DNA of 49,171 nucleotides from an uncultured bacterium. Lineage in GTDB: Bacteria > Verrucomicrobiota > Kiritimatiellia > RFP12 > UBA1067. The notes under the pieces are model-generated. The model worked only from the letters and a program-made list of their open reading frames with translations. It was not told the origin of the DNA and made no database searches. Position numbers and translations under genes: made by a program. Of the stretch, positions 33,265 through 41,423 are shown in pieces; position 1 is the stretch's first letter, and each line of letters begins with the position of its first letter. The DNA lies in assembly GCA_902788415.1 (NCBI GenBank), contig CADAKF010000002.1:1-49171 (forward strand), written 5' to 3'.

Positions 33265-33274
33265 AAGGTTGCAT

Positions 33275-33280
33275 ATTATA
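33275..33280 (-). promoter_or_regulatory. -10 box of pdxY
   Basis: TATAAT on the minus strand, 10 nt before the ATG, giving a leader of about 3 nt. The stop of the upstream phosphoribosyltransferase gene is at 33288. No convincing -35. Confidence 0.55.
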
Positions 33281-33287
33281 CACTTTT

Positions 33288-33824
33288 TCAGCCGAGGAGG
33301 TCTGCCAAAAGCGGGTCTTTCGTCCGAATTTCGTCCCTTGTAAGTCCCTCGATCTCGTGCGGGAAGACGATCCAGTCAAGGCCGACGTCCTTCACGTAGT
33401 AATCGGGCTTCAGGGACGTGATGTTCTTCTGAGGCTTCCAGTACACGCAAGCCATCCGCATTTCGGCGCCTGTCGCCTCGACACGCTGCTTGACTGCGGC
33501 CGCAGTCTTGCCCGTGTCGAACACGTCGTCGACCACCAGGACCTTGTCGCCTTTGCGGAGCATGCCGAAGATGATGTCCCCGTGCGTGAACTCCACAACG
33601 CCGTGGTTCTCCCCGATGCCGGCGTAACTCGCACATTTGAGCGGAATGTGCTTCACCGGCCAGCCCGAGACCTTGAAGTACTCGTGTAGCGCGATGCCGA
33701 CCGGCGCGCCGCCACGCCAGAGGGCGATCAGGATGTCCGGCTGCCAGCCGGACGCCTTCACCGCAGCGGCGAGCCGCCAGGAATCGCGCAGATAGTCATC
33801 CGCCGAAAGGTAGTGTTTTTCCAT
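33288..33824 (-). CDS. Purine-type phosphoribosyltransferase
   Basis: A 178-residue type I PRTase: the PRPP-binding loop VLVVDDVFDTGKTAAAVKQ at about 95-113, an IALWRGGAPVGIALHEYF loop near 33-50 and the C-terminal YYVKDVGLDWIVFPHEI hood segment typical of hypoxanthine/xanthine enzymes. It salvages a purine base (hypoxanthine, guanine or xanthine) to the nucleotide. It is the last gene of a run that starts with IMP cyclohydrolase, so salvage and the last step of de novo IMP synthesis share a transcript. The gap to folE is 32 nt; no clear ribosome site. Confidence 0.85.
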   Translation of the reverse strand: MEKHYLSADDYLRDSWRLAAAVKASGWQPDILIALWRGGAPVGIALHEYFKVSGWPVKHIPLKCASYAGIGENHGVVEFTHGDIIFGMLRKGDKVLVVDDVFDTGKTAAAVKQRVEATGAEMRMACVYWKPQKNITSLKPDYYVKDVGLDWIVFPHEIEGLTRDEIRTKDPLLADLLG

Positions 33825-33856
33825 CGTCCGTCGGCATTCTCTTCATCTGGTTTCGC

Positions 33857-34420
33857 CTACTTGATGAGCGAAAGGAACTCCTGACGTACCCGCTCGTCAG
33901 CCCTGAACGACCCGAGCACGGCCGAAGTGACCATCTCGCTGTTCTGCTTCGCGACCCCGCGCATCATCATGCAGAGGTGCTTCGCCCGGATGACGACGCC
34001 GACGCCCTCCGCCTTCGTCTCGGCCATGATCGCGTTCGCGATCTCCTCGGTCATCCGCTCCTGGATCTGTAGCCGCCGCGCAAACATGTCCACGATGCGC
34101 GCCAGCTTCGAGACGCCCATCACCTTGCCCTTCGAAATGTAGCCGATCGCGCACTTGCCGAAAAACGGCAGCATGTGGTGCTCGCACAGCGAATAAAGTT
34201 CGATGTCCTTCAGGATCACCATGTGGTTCGTGCCGGACTTGAAATACGCGCCGTTCACCACCGCCTTCATCTTCTGCCGATAACCCCGCGTCAGATAGGC
34301 GAGCGACTTCGCCACCCGCACGGGGGTCTTCTTCAGGCCCTCGCGCTCGGGATCCTCCCCGAGCTCGATCAGCAATTCCCTCACCAGCCCCGCAATCTTC
34401 TTCTCGTTCGGCTCTTTCAT
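33857..34420 (-). CDS. folE: GTP cyclohydrolase I
   Basis: A 187-residue Fol[20 protein letters not shown], the zinc and substrate motif [44 protein letters not shown] and HLCMMMRGV with the second Cys ligand. It converts GTP to dihydroneopterin triphosphate for folate. All zinc ligands are intact, so this is the type IA enzyme. ATG 34420 lies just after a palindrome that spans the stop of the acyl-CoA synthetase gene; no ribosome site is visible. Confidence 0.96.
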   Translation of the reverse strand: MKEPNEKKIAGLVRELLIELGEDPEREGLKKTPVRVAKSLAYLTRGYRQKMKAVVNGAYFKSGTNHMVILKDIELYSLCEHHMLPFFGKCAIGYISKGKVMGVSKLARIVDMFARRLQIQERMTEEIANAIMAETKAEGVGVVIRAKHLCMMMRGVAKQNSEMVTSAVLGSFRADERVRQEFLSLIK

Positions 34421-34426
34421 ACTCGA

Positions 34427-34459
34427 TTTAACCTAAACTCGGCCACGTTTAGGTTTAAA
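34427..34459. repeat. Palindrome at the acyl-CoA synthetase - folE junction
   Basis: AACCTAAAC / GTTTAGGTT arms with an 8-nt loop, extended by TTTA/TAAA. The TAA stop of the upstream gene is in one arm and folE starts 7 nt after the other. Confidence 0.8.
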
Positions 34460-35942
34460 CTTTAATCTTCCCTGAAGTTGTTCTTGGGAACGGCTCCTTG
34501 CGAATAACGACCGTCTTGATGCGCTTGTAAACCGGCAAGGTTAGGTTGAGCTCGCCGATCGCCTTGCGGACGAATTCCTCGGACATCGACGGATACACCT
34601 CGGCCTTGATGTCGCGCGTCTCGCCCTCGCCGCTCACGACGGCCTCGCGGACTCCCGGGAGCATCAGAAGCTTCTCCTCCAGTTCCTCCGGCGCGATCTT
34701 CTTGCCGGACGAGAGAATGATCGTCCGGGACCTCCGACCCGTGATCCAGACATAGCCGTCCGCGTCAATCGAGCCGATGTCGCCGGTATGATACCAGCCG
34801 TCCACGTCGATGACCTGCGCCGTCTTCTCCGGCTGCTTGTAGTAGCCCTTCATGACGCACGGCCCCTTGATGAGCAGTTCGCCTTCCGGCGAAACCTTGG
34901 TCTCAACGTCCCTCGCCTCGGAGACATGCCCCTGTGCGCCGACGTGCGGATCGCGGTCAATCGGCGTGATCGAATAGGCCGCACAGGTCTCGGTGAGACC
35001 GTACCCCGTCACCGTCTTGACCCCAAGCGCCGTCAGATGCTCGTACGTGCGCCGCGGCAACGCCGCGCCGCCGACGAGAATCCAGTCGATCGGCTGCCCG
35101 AGCGCCGCCTCGGCCGACTTGCCCTTCTGCTGGATCTTCTGACCGAGAATCTCCGCCAAGGCCGGAACCAAGAACGCGTAATTGACGCGGAAGCGCTCGA
35201 ACGCGTCGTAGATACGCCTGAAATCGGGGCACACACCCAGCGCAACGCCCTTCGACAGCATGAGATACGTGACGCACACGCCGAAGATGTGGTGCAACGG
35301 CAAAAGCATCAGCGAACGATCGCCGGGCTTCATCGGCAGGCAGGCGCCCGTCCATTCGCAGAAGGTCTCCAGCGCCTTGACCGTCAGCTCCGCGCCGCGC
35401 GGCTTCGAAGTCGTCCCCGACGTAAAGACGATCATCGAAGTCTGAGGCTCGCCCGTCGAGTCCTCGTCCAGCTCGAGATGATCCTGCTGCCAAACGCTGT
35501 CCTTGAGGCCGAAGGCTCCGCGCAGCTTGTCCAGGAACCGTTCCGTCTTGATGGTGCCGAAACCGGCGACGACGAGCCCCGGGACCATCTTTCCCGCCTC
35601 GTGCGCCTTGTCCTCGTGGAGCGAGGAATGAATCAGCGCCACCGCACCCGTAAAGCGCATCCGCTCGGCGATCTCCACCGCCGTCATGTTCATGTCGATC
35701 GGAATCGCCACCGCGCCCGAAAAGAGGCACGCCGCGTGCGCGACCATCCACTCGTAAGAATTTTCGCCTAGGATGCCGAACTTGGCCCCGGGCGCGTAGG
35801 TGCGGATGAGATGGATGACGATGTCGATGTCGTCCGTAAACTGCTTCCAGGTGATCGGGAGCGCCAAGTCTCCGCTCGTCACCAGGAAGGCGGCCGAGAA
35901 CGGCCGCTCCGCCCGCATCTTCTTGAATGCCTCGAAAATCAT
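34455..35942 (-). CDS. AMP-forming acyl-CoA synthetase
   Basis: A 495-residue ANL-superfamily ligase: P-loop IVFTSGTTSKPRGAELTVKA, LPLHHIFGVCVTYLML, GYGLTETCAAYSITP, DGWYHTGDIGSIDADGYV, the hinge TGRRSRTIILSSGKKIAPEELE and the C-terminal Lys in PRTTSGKIKV. All adenylation and thiolation motifs are present. It probably activates a fatty or aromatic acid with CoA, or an acyl-ACP related substrate; the pocket does not reveal which. ATG 35942 follows a heptad array without ribosome site, and the TAA stop is in a palindrome. It lies between IMP cyclohydrolase and folE. Confidence 0.88.
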   Translation of the reverse strand: MIFEAFKKMRAERPFSAAFLVTSGDLALPITWKQFTDDIDIVIHLIRTYAPGAKFGILGENSYEWMVAHAACLFSGAVAIPIDMNMTAVEIAERMRFTGAVALIHSSLHEDKAHEAGKMVPGLVVAGFGTIKTERFLDKLRGAFGLKDSVWQQDHLELDEDSTGEPQTSMIVFTSGTTSKPRGAELTVKALETFCEWTGACLPMKPGDRSLMLLPLHHIFGVCVTYLMLSKGVALGVCPDFRRIYDAFERFRVNYAFLVPALAEILGQKIQQKGKSAEAALGQPIDWILVGGAALPRRTYEHLTALGVKTVTGYGLTETCAAYSITPIDRDPHVGAQGHVSEARDVETKVSPEGELLIKGPCVMKGYYKQPEKTAQVIDVDGWYHTGDIGSIDADGYVWITGRRSRTIILSSGKKIAPEELEEKLLMLPGVREAVVSGEGETRDIKAEVYPSMSEEFVRKAIGELNLTLPVYKRIKTVVIRKEPFPRTTSGKIKV

Positions 35943-36006
35943 TTGGCTTTTAGCTGTTGGCTGTTAGCTTTTAGCCGTTAGCAGTCATCAAATGCTAATC
36001 GCTAAT
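35943..36006. repeat. Heptad array between IMP cyclohydrolase and acyl-CoA synthetase genes
   Basis: About eight units of TTAGCTG/TTGGCTG/TTAGCCG type. One end is inverted (GCTAATCGCTAATC), as in the array at 10077-10150. The stop of the upstream gene (TAG in GATTAGCGATTAGC) is inside, and the downstream ATG abuts it. Confidence 0.9.
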
Positions 36007-36685
36007 CCTTCTTATGATAAGTTTCGTCCACTTCCTGCCAAGTTCTCGTCGTGAAGAACTTCGAGATCGCCGTGTCGTACTCGGCCGTGTGGGTGAAAGC
36101 CTTCTTCATCAGCTTGAAGCGCGTGTCGAGGCCGAGCGTGCCGTTGTGATCCGCAAGCTCGTTCGCGATGTTGCCATAGTCAAGAGGATCGGTGACCGAG
36201 GCGACGCGCAGGTAGTTCTTCGCCGAGGCGCGGACCATGCACGGGCCGCCGATGTCGATGTTCGTGCGCGCCATCTCCGGCGTCACGCCCTCCTTCGCGA
36301 CCGTCTGCTGGAACGGATAGAGGTTGACGACCACCATGTCGATCGGCTGCGCGCTGAGGCGCTTCAAGTCGGCCTGATGCGCGTCATTGTACGTCTCCGA
36401 GAGGAGCCCGAGGTAGATCTTGAAGTCAAGCGTCTTGACGAGCCCGCCCTGCATCTCCGGCTGCCCCGTATAGTCCGAAACCGCGATCAGCGTCTTGTCG
36501 GCCTCGGCCCCGAGAATCTCCTTCACCTTCGTGTAGGTACCGCCCGTCGAATAGATCTTCACACCCGGACAGGCCTTGACGAGCGCGGGGACGAAGGTCT
36601 CAAGCCCGGTCTTGTCGCTCACGCTCATAAGCACGTTCTTGACGGCGATGCGGTTGTCGATTTCAGTAACGATATTCAGGGACAT
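36002..36685 (-). CDS. purH1: IMP cyclohydrolase (N-terminal half of PurH as a separate gene)
   Basis: A 227-residue protein equal to the MGS-like IMP cyclohydrolase domain of PurH: NVLMSVSDKTGLETFVPALV at the N terminus, YSTGGTYTKVKEIL, VKTLDFKIYLGLLSE (catalytic Lys), MVVVNLYPFQQTVA and NIDIGGPCMVRASAKN. It closes FAICAR to IMP, the final step. The transformylase half is a distinct gene at 6906-8204 with its own operon. Ribosome site AAAGGAG before ATG 36685. It heads the run acyl-CoA synthetase - folE - PRTase and has a promoter whose -35 lies inside the end of the macB permease gene. Confidence 0.92.
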   Translation of the reverse strand: MSLNIVTEIDNRIAVKNVLMSVSDKTGLETFVPALVKACPGVKIYSTGGTYTKVKEILGAEADKTLIAVSDYTGQPEMQGGLVKTLDFKIYLGLLSETYNDAHQADLKRLSAQPIDMVVVNLYPFQQTVAKEGVTPEMARTNIDIGGPCMVRASAKNYLRVASVTDPLDYGNIANELADHNGTLGLDTRFKLMKKAFTHTAEYDTAISKFFTTRTWQEVDETYHKKD

Positions 36686-36713
36686 TTGAGAAAACTCCTT
36701 TCAGATCCCGAAT

Positions 36714-36743
36714 ATTATACCACACCGCCTACTCGTACCTCAA
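36714..36743 (-). promoter_or_regulatory. Promoter of the IMP cyclohydrolase operon
   Basis: -10 TATAAT at 36714-36719 preceded by TGG, and -35 TTGAGG at 36738-36743, spacer 18 nt. The -35 box is within the last codons of the permease gene (stop at 36729-36731). Confidence 0.7.
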
Positions 36744-37958
36744 GCAGTCAATCGGATTCAGCTTCGAGGCCCGATAAGCCGGATAAAAGCCAAAAAACAT
36801 GCCGACAAACGCCGAGAACAAGAAGGAATAGACTGCCGAGGAGACCTCGATCACAATCGGCCAGTTGTTGACTTCTCCGATTGCATTCGCCGCGACGATC
36901 CCGAGGATGACGCCAATCGCCCCGCCCACGGTCGAAAGGACCACCGCCTCAATAATGAACTGCGAGAGAATCATGAACGGCGTCGCCCCCAGTGCCATGC
37001 GAAGTCCGATCTCCTTAATGCGCTCCGTGACGCTGACAAGCATGATGTTCATGATGCCGATGCCGCCGACCAGCAGCGAAATCGCAGCAACGGCCGTCAG
37101 GAGAATCGTCATCAACGAGGAGACGGACCCCATCGTGGCCATGATCTCCTTCGTGTCGCGCATCTCGAAGTCGTCATCCTGGTAGTCGGGCAGCTTGTGA
37201 CGCTGACGGAGAAGCGCACTGATCTCGCGCGTCGCCTCCTCGAGGTCGTCCATGCTGACCAGCGAGATGTTCATCATGTTGATGGAGCGGAATTTCGACC
37301 GCTGAAGGACGCGCCCGACGGTCGTGTAGGGCGCCATCACCGTATCGTCCTGGTCCTGGCCCCAGCCATTCGCCCCCTTCGACGCGAGAACGCCCACGAC
37401 CTTAAACGGCATCGCGCCGATGCGGATCGTCTGCCCGATCGGATTCTCGTCGTCCTCGAAGAGGTTCTTCTGCACGGTCGTCCCGATGACGCAGACGCGC
37501 ACGTAACCCCGCTCCTCCTCCTCCGAGAAGAACCGCCCTTCGCCGATCTGCCAGTTCCGCACCTCCGGCATGTCGCTCGACACGCCCGAGACGCGGCAGC
37601 TCCAGTTCTTGTTCTGGCGGATGAGCTGGCTATTGACGTTCACCGCCGGCGAAACGTACTTGACGAGATAGCCGAGCTCCTCCTTGATGGCCTCCGCGTC
37701 ATCCGCCGTCATCGTCTGCCCCGCGCCCATGCCGGAGCGGACCTGCCCGCGGCGGTTCCAGTCCGGAAAGACCATCATCAGGTTGTTGCCCATCGACGAG
37801 ATCTCGTTGAGCATCATCGTCGAGGCGCCCTTCCCGATGGCGAGGACCGAGATCACCGCGGCAATGCCGACGATGATGCCGAGGCACGTGAGAAGCGCCC
37901 GCGTCTTGTTGCGCAGGATCGCGAGGACCGCCACCTTGAAGATCATGCCGAAGCTCAC
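36729..37958 (-). CDS. macB: MacB-type ABC transporter permease
   Basis: A 409-residue FtsX/MacB permease: TM1 about 10-30 (ALLTCLGIIVGIAAVISVLAIGKGA), a periplasmic domain of about 240 residues (SSMGNNLMMVFPDW...), and three C-terminal helices (LLTAVAAISLLVGGIGIMNIMLVSVTERIKEIGLRMALGA, then VVLSTVGGAIGVILGIVAANA and a last one ending YPAYRASKLNPIDCLRYE, a family signature). It acts as mechanotransmitter for efflux or lipoprotein release with MacA and TolC. Start GTG 37958 overlaps the ATPase stop (GTGA). In E. coli MacB, permease and ATPase are fused; here they are separate. Confidence 0.93.
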   Translation of the reverse strand: MSFGMIFKVAVLAILRNKTRALLTCLGIIVGIAAVISVLAIGKGASTMMLNEISSMGNNLMMVFPDWNRRGQVRSGMGAGQTMTADDAEAIKEELGYLVKYVSPAVNVNSQLIRQNKNWSCRVSGVSSDMPEVRNWQIGEGRFFSEEEERGYVRVCVIGTTVQKNLFEDDENPIGQTIRIGAMPFKVVGVLASKGANGWGQDQDDTVMAPYTTVGRVLQRSKFRSINMMNISLVSMDDLEEATREISALLRQRHKLPDYQDDDFEMRDTKEIMATMGSVSSLMTILLTAVAAISLLVGGIGIMNIMLVSVTERIKEIGLRMALGATPFMILSQFIIEAVVLSTVGGAIGVILGIVAANAIGEVNNWPIVIEVSSAVYSFLFSAFVGMFFGFYPAYRASKLNPIDCLRYE

Positions 37959-38701
37959 GCGAGGGCCTCCTTCACGAGATGCGAGACCTGCTCGGTCGTC
38001 TTACGGACCCCGCCGTCCGCCTTGTCGTCCACCATCACCCGACCGTCCCGCATCACGATGTGCCGCTTCGCGTAGGCCGCGATGTCGTCCTCGTGCGTCA
38101 CCATCACGATCGTGATGCCCTCGTTCGAGAGCTCGGTAAAGAGATTCATGATCTCAATGGAGCTCTTCGTGTCGAGATTGCCCGTCGGCTCGTCCGCAAA
38201 GAGGACCGGCGGCTCGTTCATGAGCGCCCGCGCGATGGCGACGCGCTGCTGCTGTCCGCCGGAAAGCTCGGACGGCTTGTGCGTGCCGCGCCCCTCGAGT
38301 CCCACGCGCTTGAGGAGCATCAGCGCCCGCTTCCGCCGCTCGCGCCACGTTAGACGCCCCATGTAGAGATCGGGCAACTCCACCTGCTCGATTGCGCTCG
38401 TCCGCGGCAGGAGGTTGAAGTTCTGGAAGACGAAGCCGAGCTTCCGGTTGCGGATGATCGCCAGCTCCTTGCGCGACCGCGCGGCGACCTCCAGCCCGTC
38501 CAACCTGTAGCTGCCGCTCGACGGCGTGTCGAGACAACCGAGGATGTTCAGCATCGTCGACTTGCCGGACCCCGATGCGCCCATGATTGCGACAAACTCC
38601 CCTTCGTCGATGTCGATCGACACGCCGTCCAGCGCCCGGACAGGCTCCTCGCCCTGCGCATAGATCTTCTTGAGATCGCGAATTTCTATCAGATGCGACA
38701 T
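37955..38701 (-). CDS. MacB/LolD-type ABC transporter ATPase
   Basis: A 248-residue ATPase: Walker [22 protein letters not shown]-loop VFQNFNLLP, signature [15 protein letters not shown], Walker [14 protein letters not shown] and H-loop VMVTHEDD, all intact. It drives the permease encoded next. ATG 38701 is preceded by family A and B repeats (GTCTAAAGTCCTAATAAG) with no ribosome site. The C-terminal extension ([24 protein letters not shown]) is slightly longer than usual. Confidence 0.95.
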   Translation of the reverse strand: MSHLIEIRDLKKIYAQGEEPVRALDGVSIDIDEGEFVAIMGASGSGKSTMLNILGCLDTPSSGSYRLDGLEVAARSRKELAIIRNRKLGFVFQNFNLLPRTSAIEQVELPDLYMGRLTWRERRKRALMLLKRVGLEGRGTHKPSELSGGQQQRVAIARALMNEPPVLFADEPTGNLDTKSSIEIMNLFTELSNEGITIVMVTHEDDIAAYAKRHIVMRDGRVMVDDKADGGVRKTTEQVSHLVKEALA

Positions 38702-38768
38702 CTTATTAGGACTTTAGACGGGAGACGGAAGACACGATTTCAAACCTCAAACTTCAAACCTCAAACTC
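38702..38768. repeat. Composite family A + family B repeat between macA and the ATPase gene
   Basis: GGACTTTAGACGGGAGACGG followed by AAGACACG, then four units of the TTTCAAACCTCAAAC type, fill the complete 65-nt gap. The TGA stop of macA is at the first unit and the ATPase ATG abuts the other end. Confidence 0.85.
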
Positions 38769-39981
38769 ACTTCTTCGGCTCCGGCGCGGTCCCCTTGTTC
38801 TTTCCGCGCTGCGGCATCTTCTGCTTGAACGGATTCGTCGTGTCGTCCTTCTTCGCCGCCAGCGTCGCCGGGGTCTCGTAGCCGATCACGACCTCCTTAC
38901 CCTCCAGCTCGTCATGCTCGAGAATCTGCATGAGCGTCGTGTCCGACACGCCCTCCTTGACCACAATCGGCCTCACCTTCCCGTTCTCGCCGACGACCCA
39001 GATTTTGCGCCCGCGCGGCACGTCGCCCTCCTCGCGGTCCTCGTCCTTCGGACGGAACCGAAGCGCCGCGGCCGGCACAGCAACCGCGCTTTCGGCGCGC
39101 GCCGTCTCAATCGACAGCGTCGCCGTCATGTCCGGGAAGAGCATCTCGTCCGGATTCTCCGCCTCGATGATGATCGGATAGGTGACGACGTTGTTCGTCG
39201 TCGTCGCGGCCTTGCGGACCTGCTTCACCTTGCCCTTGAAGCGCTTGCGGTAGGCGTCGGCCGTGAACGTCACCTCCTGCCCGATCTTGATGTTCCCGAC
39301 GTCCGCCTCCGGCACCGTCGCCTCCACCCAGATGACGTTCAGGTCCTCCGCGATCGTGAGAACCGGGACGGCGTTGTAGGACGAGACGACCGTCTCGCCT
39401 TCCTCGACCTTGCGCGCGATCACAACGCCGTTCACCGGCGAGCGGATCGTGCAGTAGTCGAGATCGGCCTTCGCCTTGCTCACGGACGCCTCACTCTGCT
39501 CCACCGCCGCCTTCGTGGTGTCGCGCGTCTCGATCGCCGCGTCAAGATCGGCCTCGCTGCACATCTGCTTGGCGAAGAGGTTGCGCTTGCGGACCAGCGT
39601 CTTCTCCGCGAGGACGAGCTTCGCCTGGTTGGAATGAAGCTGCGCGACCGCGCTCTTGTACGTCGCCTCGTAGACGAGCGGATCGATGAGCGCCACGACC
39701 TGCCCGTTCGTCACAGTCGAGTTATAGTCGACGAACAGCTTGATGACCTTGCCGTTCACCTGCGCGCCGACGGGGATGCCGTTCGAGGTGTTGCGCGGCG
39801 TCACGCGCCCCGTCGCCTCCACCGTCCGCACCACATCCGCCCGCGTAATCGTCGCAAACCGGAACTTCGGCCCGTTCGCCTTCGCCATCGGACCCTTCGA
39901 GCACCCGATCAGGCACAAGGCGACGGCAAACGCCATCCAGATTCGATTATTCGACAATTCGATTATTCGATTATTTCTCAT
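38767..39981 (-). CDS. macA: MacA-like periplasmic adaptor lipoprotein
   Basis: A 404-residue membrane-fusion protein: lipoprotein signal AFAVALCLIGCSKG, lipoyl half GIPVGAQVNGKVIKLFVDYNSTV, alpha-hairpin about 100-170, second lipoyl half IRSPVNGVVIARKVEEGETV, then beta-barrel and membrane-proximal domain. It links MacB to TolC. ATG 39981 has GAGGAG upstream and overlaps the tolC end by 11 nt. Its first 15 residues (MRNNRIIELSNNRIW) are encoded by an AATAATCG array; the ATG at 39936 directly before AFAVAL would be a conventional signal start. So the n-region of the signal peptide seems to have been extended by a repeat. Confidence 0.92.
   Translation of the reverse strand: MRNNRIIELSNNRIWMAFAVALCLIGCSKGPMAKANGPKFRFATITRADVVRTVEATGRVTPRNTSNGIPVGAQVNGKVIKLFVDYNSTVTNGQVVALIDPLVYEATYKSAVAQLHSNQAKLVLAEKTLVRKRNLFAKQMCSEADLDAAIETRDTTKAAVEQSEASVSKAKADLDYCTIRSPVNGVVIARKVEEGETVVSSYNAVPVLTIAEDLNVIWVEATVPEADVGNIKIGQEVTFTADAYRKRFKGKVKQVRKAATTTNNVVTYPIIIEAENPDEMLFPDMTATLSIETARAESAVAVPAAALRFRPKDEDREEGDVPRGRKIWVVGENGKVRPIVVKEGVSDTTLMQILEHDELEGKEVVIGYETPATLAAKKDDTTNPFKQKMPQRGKNKGTAPEPKK
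39941..39980. repeat. AATAATCG array at the 5' end of macA
   Basis: Four to five 8-nt units (CGAATAAT / CGAATTGT) lie directly after the macA ATG. They encode the extra N-terminal residues and lie before a second possible start codon. Confidence 0.8.
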
Positions 39982-41386
39982 GGAGCTCCTCTTCTCTGTA
40001 CTCCGGCACGCGGCCGATGATCGCGAACAGCGCCGCTTCCGCACGCTGCCCCGTGTAAAACGCGGACACGCGGTTGCCGAGGGCCCGCGTATACGACGAC
40101 ACGGCTTCCGTGAAGTCCACGCGGCTCACCTCGCCCTCCTGATACTGCTGCTTGACGAGCCCGAGGTCCTCCCGCGCCTGCACCACCGTCATCCGCGCCG
40201 TCTCCAACTTCTTCTGCGCGTTGTCCCGCACCGCGATCGCCGTCTCCAGGTCAAGCGAGAGTTTCTGCTCCGCCTCGTCCACGTCCGCCGCCGCGCCCTG
40301 CAGCGCGACGACCGCCCGGTCCACCGCCGTCGTCTTGCGATAGCCGGTGAAGAGCGACTGCACCGCGTCAATGCCCCAGTGCCACACCCAGAGCGGATCG
40401 GCCCAGTTGACGCCGACCTGGGCCGAGACGGACGGCATGAGGTCCGCAATCGCATAATCGACCTGTCGGCTCGCCGCCCTGAGCTGCGCCCGTGCGATTG
40501 CCATCGCCGGCGCATTCGTCCGCGCCAGATTGAACGCTGGCTCGACACCGTACTCCGTGCGGGCAAACCCGCGCATCACCGAGGCGAGCGCGGCACCGGA
40601 CGCCGGATAGACCTCGTCGCGCGTTCCGCGCGACACGTCCACGCCCAGCGCCTTCATGAGCTCCGCGCCGGCCGTGACGACGGAATTGGATGCGACGATC
40701 ACCTCTTCACGCGCCTGATACAGGTTCGACTTCGCCCGCGTGACGTCGAGCTTCATCGCCTCGCCCGCCGCCAGGCGGTCCTCGGCTTCCTTGAGGTGGA
40801 TCGCGAACTCCGTCTGGTTTGTGATCGCCACCGCCAGAAGCGCGTCGCACTCCATCAGGTCGAAGTACGCCGCCGAGACCTCGTTGAAGACCTGGTAGCC
40901 TGTCTGGATGAAATCATGCTCCGCGGCGATCACCCGCTCGACCTGGGCGCTCGCACGTGACGCATTCCGCCCGAAATCGTAGATGAGAATGTCCAGCGAA
41001 AGCCCCGCGCTCGCAGCGCCCTCCGTGCGCCACTTGATCTTGTTGTCCGGCGTCGACGACTCGGAATAGCCGCTCGAAAGCGCCAGGTGCGGAGACGTCC
41101 ACGGCGAGTAGCTGACGAGCGGCGCGTCCGCGGCGATTTCCCTGAGCGCGAGCCGCGCATCGACGACCGCCAGCGCCGCAGACACCATCGCCGGACGGTT
41201 CGTCATCGCGAACTGCACCAGCTCCTTGAGCGAACGGTCCGAAAGGTCAAGCTTGGCCACCTCCTCGCGGACTCCGTTCGCCTTGTCCTCGACGGACCTC
41301 TGCGCTTCCTGCGCATTGAAAATGGTCATGCAGCCGGAGACGACCAAAAGCCCCAGCAAACATCCGACAATCCTACCAGATTTCAT
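39971..41386 (-). CDS. tolC: TolC-type outer-membrane efflux lipoprotein
   Basis: A 471-residue outer-membrane factor: lipobox VVSGC (Cys about 19), two structural repeats each with long alpha-helical coiled coils (SRASAQVERVIAAEHDFIQTG..., AVDRAVVALQGAAADVDEAE...), Asn-Arg-Pro motif TNRPAM and TNAPAM at repeat starts, and SRVDFTEAVSSYTRALGNRVSAF at the end. It forms the exit duct for the MacAB pump. ATG 41386 is 7 nt after a consensus promoter (TTGACA-18-TATAAT), so the mRNA is probably leaderless. First gene of the four-gene efflux operon. Confidence 0.93.
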   Translation of the reverse strand: MKSGRIVGCLLGLLVVSGCMTIFNAQEAQRSVEDKANGVREEVAKLDLSDRSLKELVQFAMTNRPAMVSAALAVVDARLALREIAADAPLVSYSPWTSPHLALSSGYSESSTPDNKIKWRTEGAASAGLSLDILIYDFGRNASRASAQVERVIAAEHDFIQTGYQVFNEVSAAYFDLMECDALLAVAITNQTEFAIHLKEAEDRLAAGEAMKLDVTRAKSNLYQAREEVIVASNSVVTAGAELMKALGVDVSRGTRDEVYPASGAALASVMRGFARTEYGVEPAFNLARTNAPAMAIARAQLRAASRQVDYAIADLMPSVSAQVGVNWADPLWVWHWGIDAVQSLFTGYRKTTAVDRAVVALQGAAADVDEAEQKLSLDLETAIAVRDNAQKKLETARMTVVQAREDLGLVKQQYQEGEVSRVDFTEAVSSYTRALGNRVSAFYTGQRAEAALFAIIGRVPEYREEELHEK

Positions 41387-41393
41387 ACCACAT

Positions 41394-41423
41394 ATTATAC
41401 ATACTCTCAGGTATGTATGTCAA
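41394..41423 (-). promoter_or_regulatory. Consensus promoter of the tolC-macAB operon, leaderless geometry
   Basis: -35 TTGACA at 41418-41423 and -10 TATAAT at 41394-41399, spacer 18 nt. The TGA of the -35 box is the stop codon of the upstream kinase gene. Seven nucleotides separate the -10 box from the ATG. Confidence 0.88.
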
